Below the pieces are notes generated by a model. That model worked only from the letters and a program-made list of their open reading frames with translations, was not told the DNA's origin and searched no databases. Both the position numbers and the translations under genes were made by a program. Of a stretch of 64,000 nt of DNA, positions 25,527-34,799 are shown one piece after another (positions within the stretch are counted from its first letter, which is position 1; each line of letters starts with the position of its first letter). This stretch comes from GCA-2684655 sp045105235 (GTDB lineage: Bacteria > Planctomycetota > UBA1135 > UBA2386): the NCBI GenBank assembly GCA_045105235.1, contig JBGCDH010000059.1, positions 78,731 through 142,730 on the forward strand, in the 5' to 3' direction.

Positions 25527-25617
25527 GTTTTCCGTCGCGTGGCAGCCCCCTGCCAGTCCTTGAGGACTGCCGATTGCGGCGGCCAGCGGTCCATATGCTG
25601 AGCCGAGCCAGACGACC

Positions 25618-26919
25618 TCAGTCGCGCAGGTAGCGTTTGCGGCAAAAGAAGAAGCCATCGTGCAGGTAGTGCACGAGCAGCGCCGAGAACGCAACCAGGT
25701 AGTAGGCCAGCAGGATCGAGCCCGGCCGGTAGAGGCGATTGCCGTCCGCGTCGACCGGCGGCACATCGTGGCCAAACAGGACGAACTTGCCGTCGCTGGC
25801 ATACTGCAGCAGCCAGGCAAAGCCGAGCAGCACGGCCACCGCGCCAAGGGTCGCAACGATGGCGGCGCGATAGAAGCGCCAGTGCCCGCCCGCCCCCATG
25901 TTGCGCGCAAAGAACCCGCTCTCGATCTCGCCCTTGTCGTGGCTGCGACGATTCATCAGCCAGGCGAGGCCAAGGTACTGAAAGCTGTGCCAGGCGTTTA
26001 GCCCCTGAAAGGCGCTGTCGAGGTTGGGCAGCATCGGAATGGCTGAGCCGAAAAACGCCATCGCCACCACCAGCCGAAAGCGCTGCGGCACCAGCGTGCC
26101 GGCGCGGCGCTCGCGCAGGGACTTGACCGCAAACAGCACGAGGCTGACCACGAACGCCGCCGTGATGACGATCCACAGAGCCGAATGCGTCAAGAAGTCC
26201 GGTAGCAGCGGCGCCACCCGCCCGATTCGAAAGACGTAGTCGTCGGCCATCGCCGCGCTGCCGGTCACGGCCGTCACGATCTCTGTTGCCAGCGCATCGG
26301 GATTGGCCGCATGGCCGCTGGGGTTGCTCGGATGCACCATCGACATCCGAAAGAACGACGCCGGATACATGGCCAGCGCAATCACCGCGATGTCGACGAG
26401 GCCCCACACCTGCGACGCGTTCTTGCCGGCACCTTCCGCGTCGGCCGCGCCCGCACGGACCGGCTCGTAGGCACGCGCCACAAAGATGTGCTGGTGCACG
26501 ATGTGCACGCCGGCCCAAAAGAAGAAGAACGTCAGCAGGTAGCGGATCGGCGGCGAGCCCGCGATCGTCACGTCGAAGAACGCGCTGGTGACGGCGGCGC
26601 TGATCACGATCGCCGGCACGCACAGCCCGAGCCACCACAGCACCGGCTCCTGCCGGCGAAAGCCCGGGTTCAGGTAGGTGCGGGTATAGGTCGCAAAGAC
26701 GTGCGGGCCGCCGAGCGGCACCATCACGAGCAGCGTGACCAGGTCTTCGGCCGCCGAGACGCCCGCACCCAGGCTGCGAAACAGGTAGAACGCCAGCACC
26801 GGGATCAGGACCAGCCAGGCGCCGCCCGCCACAAACCACCGGTCCCAAAACCGGCTGTGCAGAAATGCGGGCGCCTTGGACTCGGCCTCGACAGCAACAC
26901 CAGGAACGAGCGTCGTCAT
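25618..26919 (-). CDS. polytopic membrane protein with conserved-looking histidines
   Basis: A 433-residue protein with about nine to ten membrane segments, starting at ATG 26919. Histidines occur at membrane-edge positions in a pattern reminiscent of metal-binding membrane enzymes: PHVFATYTRTY, HIVHQHIFVARAYE, WHSFQYLGLAW and VHYLHDGFFF. Carotenoid oxygenases of the Brp/Blh type and fatty acid desaturase-like enzymes have comparable layouts, but I cannot place it in either. No neighbour indicates a pathway. An alternative minus-strand frame over the same bases is an Arg-rich shadow. Confidence 0.75.
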   Translation of the reverse strand: MTTLVPGVAVEAESKAPAFLHSRFWDRWFVAGGAWLVLIPVLAFYLFRSLGAGVSAAEDLVTLLVMVPLGGPHVFATYTRTYLNPGFRRQEPVLWWLGLCVPAIVISAAVTSAFFDVTIAGSPPIRYLLTFFFFWAGVHIVHQHIFVARAYEPVRAGAADAEGAGKNASQVWGLVDIAVIALAMYPASFFRMSMVHPSNPSGHAANPDALATEIVTAVTGSAAMADDYVFRIGRVAPLLPDFLTHSALWIVITAAFVVSLVLFAVKSLRERRAGTLVPQRFRLVVAMAFFGSAIPMLPNLDSAFQGLNAWHSFQYLGLAWLMNRRSHDKGEIESGFFARNMGAGGHWRFYRAAIVATLGAVAVLLGFAWLLQYASDGKFVLFGHDVPPVDADGNRLYRPGSILLAYYLVAFSALLVHYLHDGFFFCRKRYLRD

Positions 26920-27031
26920 GACTCAGCGTTCGTGAGTACTGCGAGGGGCGCGCGAGCGCAAGTAGCGCAACCAGCGCCACGGGCCCCGGCAGACGGCCGG
27001 GCAGCCTGAGCGCGAGAGGGCGGAAGTATCG

Positions 27032-28684
27032 CTACTTGCCGCCGAGCAGTTCCTTCAGCAGGTCTTTCTCTTCGTACACCTTGCCGAGCGCCTCGACCAT
27101 GATGCCGGTGTGCACGCCGACGCAGCGGTTGACCACTGGGTCAAACCAGTAGTTGCCCGGCAACGACTCGATGTTGCCGTCGAAGACGAGGCCGACGACC
27201 TTGGCGTTACGGTCGAGGATCGGGCTGCCCGAGTTGCCGCCGATGATGTCGCAGGTGCTGACAAAGTTGTAGGGCGTGCTCATGTCGAGCTTGTCCTTTG
27301 CGTCCAGCCACTGCTTGGGCAGATCAAACGGAGCCTGGTTGTCGAACGACGTGTTGCGCTCAAACAGACCGTGCACGGTCGTCTTGTAGGGCACCTTGGT
27401 CGTGCCGGCTTCGTAGCCCTTGACGGTGCCGTAGGCCAAACGCAGCGAGAACGTCGCGTCCGGGTAGTTGGCGTTGCCGTAGGTCTCAAAGCGTGCCTTG
27501 TTGATCAGCGACTTGTGGTCGGCCACGGACTTCATCGTCTCGGCCATGTCGCGCTGCATTGCACCGAAGTTGATGCGCTCGCCAGCGTGCTTGGCCTTGA
27601 GCGTGTCCATCGCTTCCTTGATAGCGGCAAACGCAGCCGTCAGCTCGTCGCTACCGGCCTTCTCGCGCAGCTCTTCGTCGCGCGCCTTGATCTTGGCCAT
27701 CCACTCGTCGTCGAGCAGGCCGGCCAGGTGGCCGCTGTAGGCCTTCAGGCTGTTCATCTGGCCGAAGTAGGTGTCGCGCATGCGGAACGCTTCCTCTTCG
27801 CTCTGCTCCATGCGGGCCTTGATGACGCGCACGTTGTTCTCGAGCAAAGCGACGACCTGCGGCGTCCACAGCTCGCGGTGCATGACCATCTCTTCGTAGG
27901 TCAGCGCGCGCTCGGTGCCGCCCGGGTGACCCGAGACAAACACGAGATCGCCGCGTGCGGCACCGGCCGGCTCAAACTCGAAGAACCACTTCGACGAGTC
28001 GACCGGCTTGTCGTCTTCGTAGACGCGGAAGAACGCGCAGTCGAGGCACCAGCGCGGGTAGGTGAAGTTGTCGAAGTCGCCGCCGTAGAACGCGACCTGC
28101 TTGGCCGGCGCAAACACGAGGCGCACGTCGTCGTAGACGTGGTAGACGTAGATGCGGTACTGGTTGCCGTCGTAGAGCGTGACCATGTCGCCGACGAGAT
28201 GCTCGTCTTCGTTCGACATCGTCGCGGCGAGTTCCGCCAGCTGCTCCTCCGTGACTTCGCCATCCGCCTTGAGCTTCATGACCTCCTCGGTGACGTCCTT
28301 GACGTCCACGAGCTGGCGAACGGTCAGGTCCGTGCCGGGCACTTCGCTGCCGTAGAGGCGCGAGCTGAAGCCGGGCTCAACCCAGTCCTTTTCCGGCGTC
28401 GAGATCTTCTGGATCGTCTCGAGCGCGACGTGGTGGTTGGTCATCACCAGGCCGTTGGGCGACACGAAAGAGCCCGAACCGCCGGTATCAAAACGAACCG
28501 AGCCAAGACGCACGTGGTCGAGCCACTCCTTGGTGGGCTCGAAGTTGTACTCGGCCTTCAGCTTTTCGAGCGGCAGTGCGTCGAAGGGCCACATGCCCTC
28601 GTCGGGCAGAGCCATGGAAGTTGGGAAGCTCGTGCCGAACGCCAGGGCGGCGAGGGCGAACGGGATCGCGGAATGGAATTGCAT
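27032..28684 (-). CDS. S46 family dipeptidyl-peptidase (DPP7/DPP11-like)
   Basis: A 550-residue exported serine peptidase that removes dipeptides from peptide N-termini. The signal peptide ends near SMA/LPDEG, and the family opening DEGMWPFD follows. Catalytic residues are His85 (MTNHH), Asp203/Asp205 (GGDFDNFTYPR) and Ser485 (GGNSGSP). Eighteen residues after the Ser is Gly503, the position that is Gly in DPP7 (hydrophobic P1) and Arg in DPP11 (acidic P1), so DPP7-like specificity is suggested. The protein is about 150 residues shorter than classical members, mainly in the helical domain. It lies downstream of the selenocysteine thioredoxin-like gene, separated by a terminator. Confidence 0.92.
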   Translation of the reverse strand: MQFHSAIPFALAALAFGTSFPTSMALPDEGMWPFDALPLEKLKAEYNFEPTKEWLDHVRLGSVRFDTGGSGSFVSPNGLVMTNHHVALETIQKISTPEKDWVEPGFSSRLYGSEVPGTDLTVRQLVDVKDVTEEVMKLKADGEVTEEQLAELAATMSNEDEHLVGDMVTLYDGNQYRIYVYHVYDDVRLVFAPAKQVAFYGGDFDNFTYPRWCLDCAFFRVYEDDKPVDSSKWFFEFEPAGAARGDLVFVSGHPGGTERALTYEEMVMHRELWTPQVVALLENNVRVIKARMEQSEEEAFRMRDTYFGQMNSLKAYSGHLAGLLDDEWMAKIKARDEELREKAGSDELTAAFAAIKEAMDTLKAKHAGERINFGAMQRDMAETMKSVADHKSLINKARFETYGNANYPDATFSLRLAYGTVKGYEAGTTKVPYKTTVHGLFERNTSFDNQAPFDLPKQWLDAKDKLDMSTPYNFVSTCDIIGGNSGSPILDRNAKVVGLVFDGNIESLPGNYWFDPVVNRCVGVHTGIMVEALGKVYEEKDLLKELLGGK

Positions 28685-28761
28685 TTGGGCTTGTCTACGT
28701 CCGAGCCGTCTCGGTGTGAGATCGGGGCGAACATCTTAGCCCCTCGGACCGCGTGGCCGGG

Positions 28762-28806
28762 AAACCAAAAGCGGCCGCGCCTGGATCGCTCCAGACGCTG
28801 CCGCTT
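28762..28806 (-). terminator. intrinsic terminator after selenoprotein gene
   Basis: On the minus strand, AAGCGGC...GCCGCTT with an inner CTGGA/TCCAG helix forms a near-continuous long stem, followed directly by UUUUGGUUU. It lies 45 bases after the stop of the thioredoxin-like gene and before the S46 peptidase gene, separating the two transcripts. Confidence 0.75.
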
Positions 28807-28850
28807 CTAGCGGCGAACTATGCAAGTTCAGCCGCGACAGCTAATAACGA

Positions 28851-29939
28851 CTACTCGTCGCCCTTAGACATCTTCTCGACGAGCTTCTTCGCGATCTCAG
28901 AAGCTTCTTCGCCGCTGTGGCCTCGGTAGGCGACCTTGAAGTCACCATCGAGCACGACGATCGTCGGCCAGCCCTTGACCGCCCAGTCCTTGGAGATCGC
29001 GGCCGGACGGCCTTTCTCCTGGTTCTGGAAGCTGCGCCAGTTGAGCTTGTTTTCTGCGATGGCCTTCTTAGCACGCGGGACGTCGTCACTGTTGACGCCG
29101 ATGAGTGCGAAAGGCTTGTCCTTCATCTCTTCCACGAGCGACCGCTCGTGTGGGTACAGGGCCCGGCAAGGGCCTCACCAGTCACCCCAGAAGTCGAGGA
29201 AGATGACCTTGCCCTTGTAGTCGGACAGCTTGAACGCAACGCCGTCGAGGTCGACGCCGGCGATGTCGGGGGCTTCGCAGCCAACACCGAGCTTCTCGCG
29301 CTCGTCGATTGCGCCGCGGATTTGCGAAGCGAGGGCGTCGTCGCCAGCTTCTTCGGCAACCGCCATCAGCTTGCTGCGGGCGTCCTTGTATTCGTCGCCT
29401 TCACGGTCAGCCGACTCGATCACGGAAGCGTGCTTGGTGAAGAGGGCCCAACCGCGAACGGCAGGAGCCTTGCTCTTCATAAGCTTGCCCATCGCCATTT
29501 CGGCGAAGTCCGCGTCCACGATGCGATCGAGGTAGGGCATCATCGGGCCCATGTCGGACAGCTTTGGACTGTCGACGTGCGCGCTGACGAGCGTCTCGAT
29601 GGCGCCCTTTGCCTTCTTCTGGTCGAGGTTGACGACCATCATCAGGAAGTCGATGGCCTCGTCCTTGCCGGCGAAGTCCTTCGCGTGGGCAAGCGCCTTG
29701 TCGGCGATCGGGCCAAAGTCCGGACGCATCCGGATCGCCGGCATGGGCTTGCCGTCGGTCGGCGCTTGCGCGTTTTTGCGCGCATCTCGCCATTCCTTGA
29801 TGGCCTTTTGCTGCATTTCCTGCAGCTCGTCCATGCGCTCCGAAGCGCTTTGGACCTTGGCAGGCTCAGTGGTGGCGGGGTCCTGCGCGGCAACCGTGCC
29901 GAACAGAAGCAAACCCGCCAATACGGGAAGAGTCTTCAT
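28851..29939 (-). CDS. thioredoxin-like (TlpA-type) redoxin, predicted selenoprotein (UGPC)
   Basis: One gene of 362 residues if the in-frame TGA at 29175-29177 is read as selenocysteine (residue 255). Start ATG 29939 opens a signal peptide (MKTLPVLAGLLLFGTVAAQ). Residues 20-220 are a helical domain; residues 225-362 are a redoxin domain. The active site reads FLDFWGDW-U-GPCRALYPHERSLVE, i.e. the usual WCGPC with the first, nucleophilic Cys replaced by UGA. The downstream half (KPFALIGVNSDD, GWPTIVVLDGDFKVAYRG) is intact, so this is not a decayed gene. A palindromic stem-loop follows the UGA by 24 bases. A conventional caller would split it into 29175-29939 and 28851-29135. Likely role: extracytoplasmic disulfide reduction or peroxide defence. 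Confidence 0.85.
29133..29150 (-). promoter_or_regulatory. candidate bacterial SECIS element (thioredoxin-like gene)
   Basis: On the coding strand CACGAGCGGTCGCTCGTG forms a 7-bp stem with a GGUC apical loop, 24 bases after the UGA. Bacterial SECIS elements are stem-loops just 3' of the UGA with an exposed G(U) in the apical loop, as in E. coli fdhF (GGUC). An additional short GGCCC/GGGCC helix lies between the UGA and this stem. Confidence 0.65.
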
Positions 29940-30073
29940 GAGTTGGGTGTCTCCCGGAAGAGGAGGTAAGTAGGGCCGGCTAGCTTCCCCCCTCGCGCCA
30001 CGACTCGCAACCGGGCGCCGGCCAGACACCGTTCCTGTTACGCCATTGACATGAGCCCGCGTAACATGCGGCG

Positions 30074-30955
<882 letters not shown>

Positions 30956-30972
30956 TGGCGGGAAGCAGACTT

Positions 30973-33450
30973 CTACCGACGACTCCAACGCAGCTCCGCA
31001 CCGCTTTTATCGGGAACCGTGACGATCTCGGGCTCAAAGACGATGTCGTCCGGAAACGCGCAGATGCTGTAGGTGCCGGGAGCGAGCCCCTTCAAGACCT
31101 GTGGACGGCCGTCGAACGTGAGCCTGCGATGCCGAAGCCCCAAATCCGGACGAAGCGCTCGCTCGCGGCGACCCGCGCGATTCGAATCCTCGATGGCGTC
31201 AAGCGCCGCGCGCTCGTCTGCCCGCAGTAGAAAGAACCGATGACCGGCACGAAGCTCCTTGGCCATGGGACGCTCCGGATCCAGTCGCAGCCATAGCGTG
31301 TGACCCGGCACGAGTTCGACGCGAATGACTGGCAAGTCGGCGGCGGGCGCGGCGGCTGCCGGCATCACAGCGACCGGCCCAAGATGCACTGGCTGGTAGT
31401 CGCTATCGGGAAAGATCAACCGCAGATCGGCATCGCCCAACGGACACGTCAGCTCCAGAACGCCATCGGCGAACGTTCCAACCGCAATCCTGCGGTACGG
31501 CCCTCTGTCGGGAGCACGAGCTTCCCCAGCCTTTCGCCAAGATACTTCGTAGCCACGAAACCCGAGTAGCGGCGCCCGGCCCGTGGCGGCATCCACCAAC
31601 CGCAACCGCACGACCCCCGCAGCCGGTAGCGTGATCACCACGCCGGTCTCGCCGGCGACGACTTCACGATCCGCATGCAACGCGCCCCTTGCGATTCGCA
31701 AGATCGTGCGCCGCCCCGATCGCACCGGCAGCTGAAAGTTGCCGGCAGCGTCCGTCACGGCTTTGGCCGCCCCACCGCGCACCGTCACGCCGATGCAGGG
31801 CGAACCATCCGCGTAGCGCACGACACCAGCAACCTGCGCCGACTGCGTCGACCACTTCAGTTCGAGGGGGCCCGCGCTCTCCGGCCACGGCACCTGCACC
31901 GTCCTTCGGGCCACTTCGCCTCGACTACTCGGATCGAGGGCGCGGATATCGACGCGGCCCGCCGGCACAAACCCAAACGCAAAGGCACCGGCCGCGGAGA
32001 GCTTGATGCGATCGCTCCAGTCATCCGTCCCAGCAACGCGCCACTGCACGCTGCCCTTCCACGGCGACTCGTTGCACAGAGCCTTGCCGCGCAAGACGTA
32101 GGCGCGGTCGAGTTCGAAATCGATGCGCGCCGAGCCGCCGGCGACAAGCGTCGCAATCGGATCGCTGACGCGGCGCACACGCCCAGTCGAACTCGCGAGG
32201 AGACGGATCGGCTCGCCGCCAGCAGGCGCAAAGAGCTGATACGAGCCATCCGGCTTGGTGTAGGCCGCGGCAAGCGGCGCTCGAAACTCAGACTCCCCGT
32301 CAAAGCGATCTGCCGAAGGCACAACATCGCGAAGTCGCGCCTGCCACTCGCCTCCGTCGACGATGCGCACCGTCGCCGCGGGCAGGATCTCGCCGCCCTT
32401 GCCGCGAACCGTCCCCACCACCGAAGCGGCCGCAAGCATCGGCACGCGTAGCGTTTCGCCCGCAGCCACACCCTGGCCGTAGACCCAGTGGGTCTCGCAA
32501 TACCCAGCGGCGCGGAAACGAAACCGCAGCGGCGGTTGGCCGCGACCGTGCAGCACAACGATGCCGCGCTTGTCACCAAGCTCGCCGCGACGCGCCTTGA
32601 TGGCCGGCTGCTGCGCCGCACGAACGTCGGCGACCGACGCGCCGGTCATGGCGTCGACGACCTGGACCGAAAACGTCTGCTCTTGCTCGAGCAGAAAGTC
32701 CGCCACAAAGCGACCATCCGCGTCCAGCTTGACGAACTGTTCCTCTTTCGACCAGCCATCACAGCTCGCAACAACCAGCCCTCTTCCGCCGGTCACTCCC
32801 CGCATCTCGTAGCGACCGTGCTCGTCCGTGGTCGCACTCGCACCAGAGCACTCGACGACGACACCGGGGAGCGCGCGCCCACCTTCCCGCGCGCGCACGA
32901 GACCGTGCAAGGAAACGTTGCCTGATAGTCTTGCCTCGAGCGAAGTGAGCCCGTCGACGTCCGACAGCACAACGCGGACGCAGCTTTCGCACGAGACCGT
33001 GACGTCGACCCGTGCCGGCCAGTTGCTGCCCCATGCCAGCTCAAAGCGCCCCGCCGCGTCGCTGGCGACCTCCCCGAGAAAGCCGCCGGCCATCGCGCCA
33101 GGTCGCGCCACGATGATCCGCGCCCCCGGCAGCGCATTTCGGTGACCGAGATACACGACTCCTCGCACGCTTCGGCCTGCGGCAGCGGCGGCGCCGTACG
33201 ACACGGCCGAGCCGGACGGTCGCGTCGACGGGACAGGCGCCGCATCCCCAGAGTCCGCGGCCTCGACTGCGACGCTCGGATTTACGGCGCTCTGACTGGT
33301 GGCGCTACGGCTCAAACCAGACGGGCTGGGCGCCGGCAAGGCATCCGGCCCCGTCGAGGCAATCGCCCAATAGCCAAGCAGCACGGCAATCGCCGCGAGC
33401 GCCGCCCCCCACGCGTACGTCGCGCGACTTCTCTTGTTTGCATCGTTCAT
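30973..33450 (-). CDS. membrane-anchored protein with carboxypeptidase-regulatory-like repeats
   Basis: An 825-residue protein with one N-terminal membrane segment (WGAALAAIAVLLGYWAIAS) and a Pro/Ser/Ala-rich linker, then several carboxypeptidase-regulatory-like (transthyretin-fold) beta domains: segments such as GVVYLGHRNALPGARIIVARPG, GRFELAWG, ALPGVVVECSG, and GVVRYADGSPCIGVTVRGG with GNFQLPV. These domains are common in long planctomycete surface proteins and act as spacers or binding modules. No catalytic motif was found. It ends 17 bases from the convergent K+ channel gene. Confidence 0.8.
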   Translation of the reverse strand: MNDANKRSRATYAWGAALAAIAVLLGYWAIASTGPDALPAPSPSGLSRSATSQSAVNPSVAVEAADSGDAAPVPSTRPSGSAVSYGAAAAAGRSVRGVVYLGHRNALPGARIIVARPGAMAGGFLGEVASDAAGRFELAWGSNWPARVDVTVSCESCVRVVLSDVDGLTSLEARLSGNVSLHGLVRAREGGRALPGVVVECSGASATTDEHGRYEMRGVTGGRGLVVASCDGWSKEEQFVKLDADGRFVADFLLEQEQTFSVQVVDAMTGASVADVRAAQQPAIKARRGELGDKRGIVVLHGRGQPPLRFRFRAAGYCETHWVYGQGVAAGETLRVPMLAAASVVGTVRGKGGEILPAATVRIVDGGEWQARLRDVVPSADRFDGESEFRAPLAAAYTKPDGSYQLFAPAGGEPIRLLASSTGRVRRVSDPIATLVAGGSARIDFELDRAYVLRGKALCNESPWKGSVQWRVAGTDDWSDRIKLSAAGAFAFGFVPAGRVDIRALDPSSRGEVARRTVQVPWPESAGPLELKWSTQSAQVAGVVRYADGSPCIGVTVRGGAAKAVTDAAGNFQLPVRSGRRTILRIARGALHADREVVAGETGVVITLPAAGVVRLRLVDAATGRAPLLGFRGYEVSWRKAGEARAPDRGPYRRIAVGTFADGVLELTCPLGDADLRLIFPDSDYQPVHLGPVAVMPAAAAPAADLPVIRVELVPGHTLWLRLDPERPMAKELRAGHRFFLLRADERAALDAIEDSNRAGRRERALRPDLGLRHRRLTFDGRPQVLKGLAPGTYSICAFPDDIVFEPEIVTVPDKSGAELRWSRR

Positions 33451-33539
33451 GTGCGCAGAGCCTTTCCCGCAACCAACCTACACGATTCGAGCGCTCTCGA
33501 GCGTGTTGCTGGTCCCGCAACCGGGCTAGCATCGCGCCC

Positions 33540-34799
33540 GTGTCCAATCCTGCGCTGCTTCTACCCCCACGCCCTCAAGGCCGACCCGAGTCCCTCGCCG
33601 AATACCGCCAGCGCGGCGGCTACGACGGGCTCGCCCAAGCCACGCCCGATTCGCTGCTCGCCGAGGTAGAGAAATCCGGCCTGCGCGGCCGGGGTGGCGC
33701 GGCGTTTCCAACCATCCAGAAATGGCGCCTCGCTGCCGGCGTCGACGAAGCGGAAAAATACGTCGTCGCCAACGGCGGCGAACACGAGCCCGGCAGCCGC
33801 AAGGACTGCCATCTCGTCGAGAACCACCCCCACGCCGTGCTCGAGGGCCTCGCGCTCGCCGGCTTGGCGACGGGGGCAAGCAAGGGCTACGTCTACCTGA
33901 TCGAGGATATGCACGGCCCCAAGGCGAGCGCCGAACGAGCGCTGGCCGAGGCCAACGAGGCCGGCCTGCTGCCGTTCCCGATCGAGATCCACTGCGGCCC
34001 GACCACCTATGTTGCCGGCGAAGAGACCGCGGCGCTCAACGCCATCGAAGGCAAGGAAGCCAAGCCGCGCAAGAAGCCGCCGTATCCTGGCCAAGAAGGG
34101 CTGTTCGGCAAGCCCACGACGGTCAACAACGTCGAGACGCTCGCCCACGTCGCGTGGATCGCGCGCCAAGGCAGCGCCGCGTTTGCCGCCATCGGCACCG
34201 AGCACTCCAAGGGCACGCTGCTGTTCACGCTGGGCGAAGAAGTCGAGCGCCCGGGCGTCTACGAGATGCCGTTTGGCACCACCTACCGCGAACTCATCGA
34301 GCAGTGCGGCGGCGGCCTGCGCGACGGCCACAAGCTGCGCGCCATCCTGCCGGCCATGTCGGCGTCGTTCCTGGCAGCCGAGCACATCGACGCGCCGATC
34401 TGCTACGAGGGCCTCAAGCAGCACCAGACGTCGCCCGGCTGCGGCGGCGTGCGGCTCGTTACGGAGGCAACCGACGTCGTTGCCCTGACGATCGAGATCG
34501 CCGAGTTCTTCATGAACGAACAGTGCGGCCAGTGCGCGCCGTGCCGGATGGAGACCAACCAGTTTGTGCACATCCTCAAGGCCGTGCAGGCCGGCAAGGG
34601 CCCCGGCTACGACGACAAGATGACGAAGCTCGCGGCTTTCACGCGGCGCAAGGGCTTCTGCTCGCTGATCGAAATGGCGGCCGCACCGGTGCTCAGCGCC
34701 GTGCGCGTCTTCGCCGAGGATTTCGCCAAAGCTGCGGGACCGGGTTCCTCGGGACCGGGTTCCTCGGGACCGGGATCGGCGAGCGGAGAAGACAAGTGA
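33540..34799 (+). CDS. NuoF-like FMN/NADH/[4Fe-4S] flavoprotein
   Basis: A 419-residue homologue of the NADH-binding subunit of complex I and of hydrogenase/formate dehydrogenase diaphorase subunits, probably starting at GTG 33540 (SNPALLLPPRPQG). Motifs: FMN site GLRGRGGAAFP, nucleotide-binding ANGGEHEPGSRKD, SLBB domain, and a [4Fe-4S] site CGQCAPCR with the fourth Cys in FCSLIE. No NuoE, NuoG or other complex I genes are next to it, so it may serve a soluble NADH-linked electron carrier. The C-terminus is a short GPGSS repeat encoded by a 15-bp minisatellite. Its TGA overlaps the GTG start of the next gene by four bases. Confidence 0.85.
   Translation: MSNPALLLPPRPQGRPESLAEYRQRGGYDGLAQATPDSLLAEVEKSGLRGRGGAAFPTIQKWRLAAGVDEAEKYVVANGGEHEPGSRKDCHLVENHPHAVLEGLALAGLATGASKGYVYLIEDMHGPKASAERALAEANEAGLLPFPIEIHCGPTTYVAGEETAALNAIEGKEAKPRKKPPYPGQEGLFGKPTTVNNVETLAHVAWIARQGSAAFAAIGTEHSKGTLLFTLGEEVERPGVYEMPFGTTYRELIEQCGGGLRDGHKLRAILPAMSASFLAAEHIDAPICYEGLKQHQTSPGCGGVRLVTEATDVVALTIEIAEFFMNEQCGQCAPCRMETNQFVHILKAVQAGKGPGYDDKMTKLAAFTRRKGFCSLIEMAAAPVLSAVRVFAEDFAKAAGPGSSGPGSSGPGSASGEDK
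34736..34775. repeat. 15-bp minisatellite at NuoF-like C-terminus
   Basis: Two full copies and a partial copy of GGGACCGGGTTCCTC, encoding GPGSS units just before the stop codon. Confidence 0.9.

Larger units (their letters stand above)
24935..25617. other. gene-poor region with two related stem-loops
   Basis: No open frame here resembles a protein. The stretch must contain the promoter of the sigma factor operon. It also holds a GGCTCC-TGA-GGAGCC palindrome (25215-25229) and two related stem-loops (25246-25291 and 25481-25526). Confidence 0.6.

Noticed and set aside
27110..28810. 566-codon plus-strand frame opposite the S46 peptidase
   Set aside because: It is an antisense shadow of a GC-rich gene; the minus strand has the full catalytic triad.
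28851..29135. A separate small thioredoxin-like gene starting at GTG 29135
   Set aside because: It lacks the active site, is in frame with the upstream gene, and is the C-terminal half of the same protein.
29175..29939. A 255-codon gene ending at TGA, read as a truncated redoxin
   Set aside because: The frame continues with family-matching sequence straight after the TGA, so the UGA is better read as selenocysteine than as a stop.
31140..31200. GATTCGAATCC looked like a tRNA T-arm
   Set aside because: It lies within the carboxypeptidase-regulatory-like gene and no cloverleaf surrounds it.
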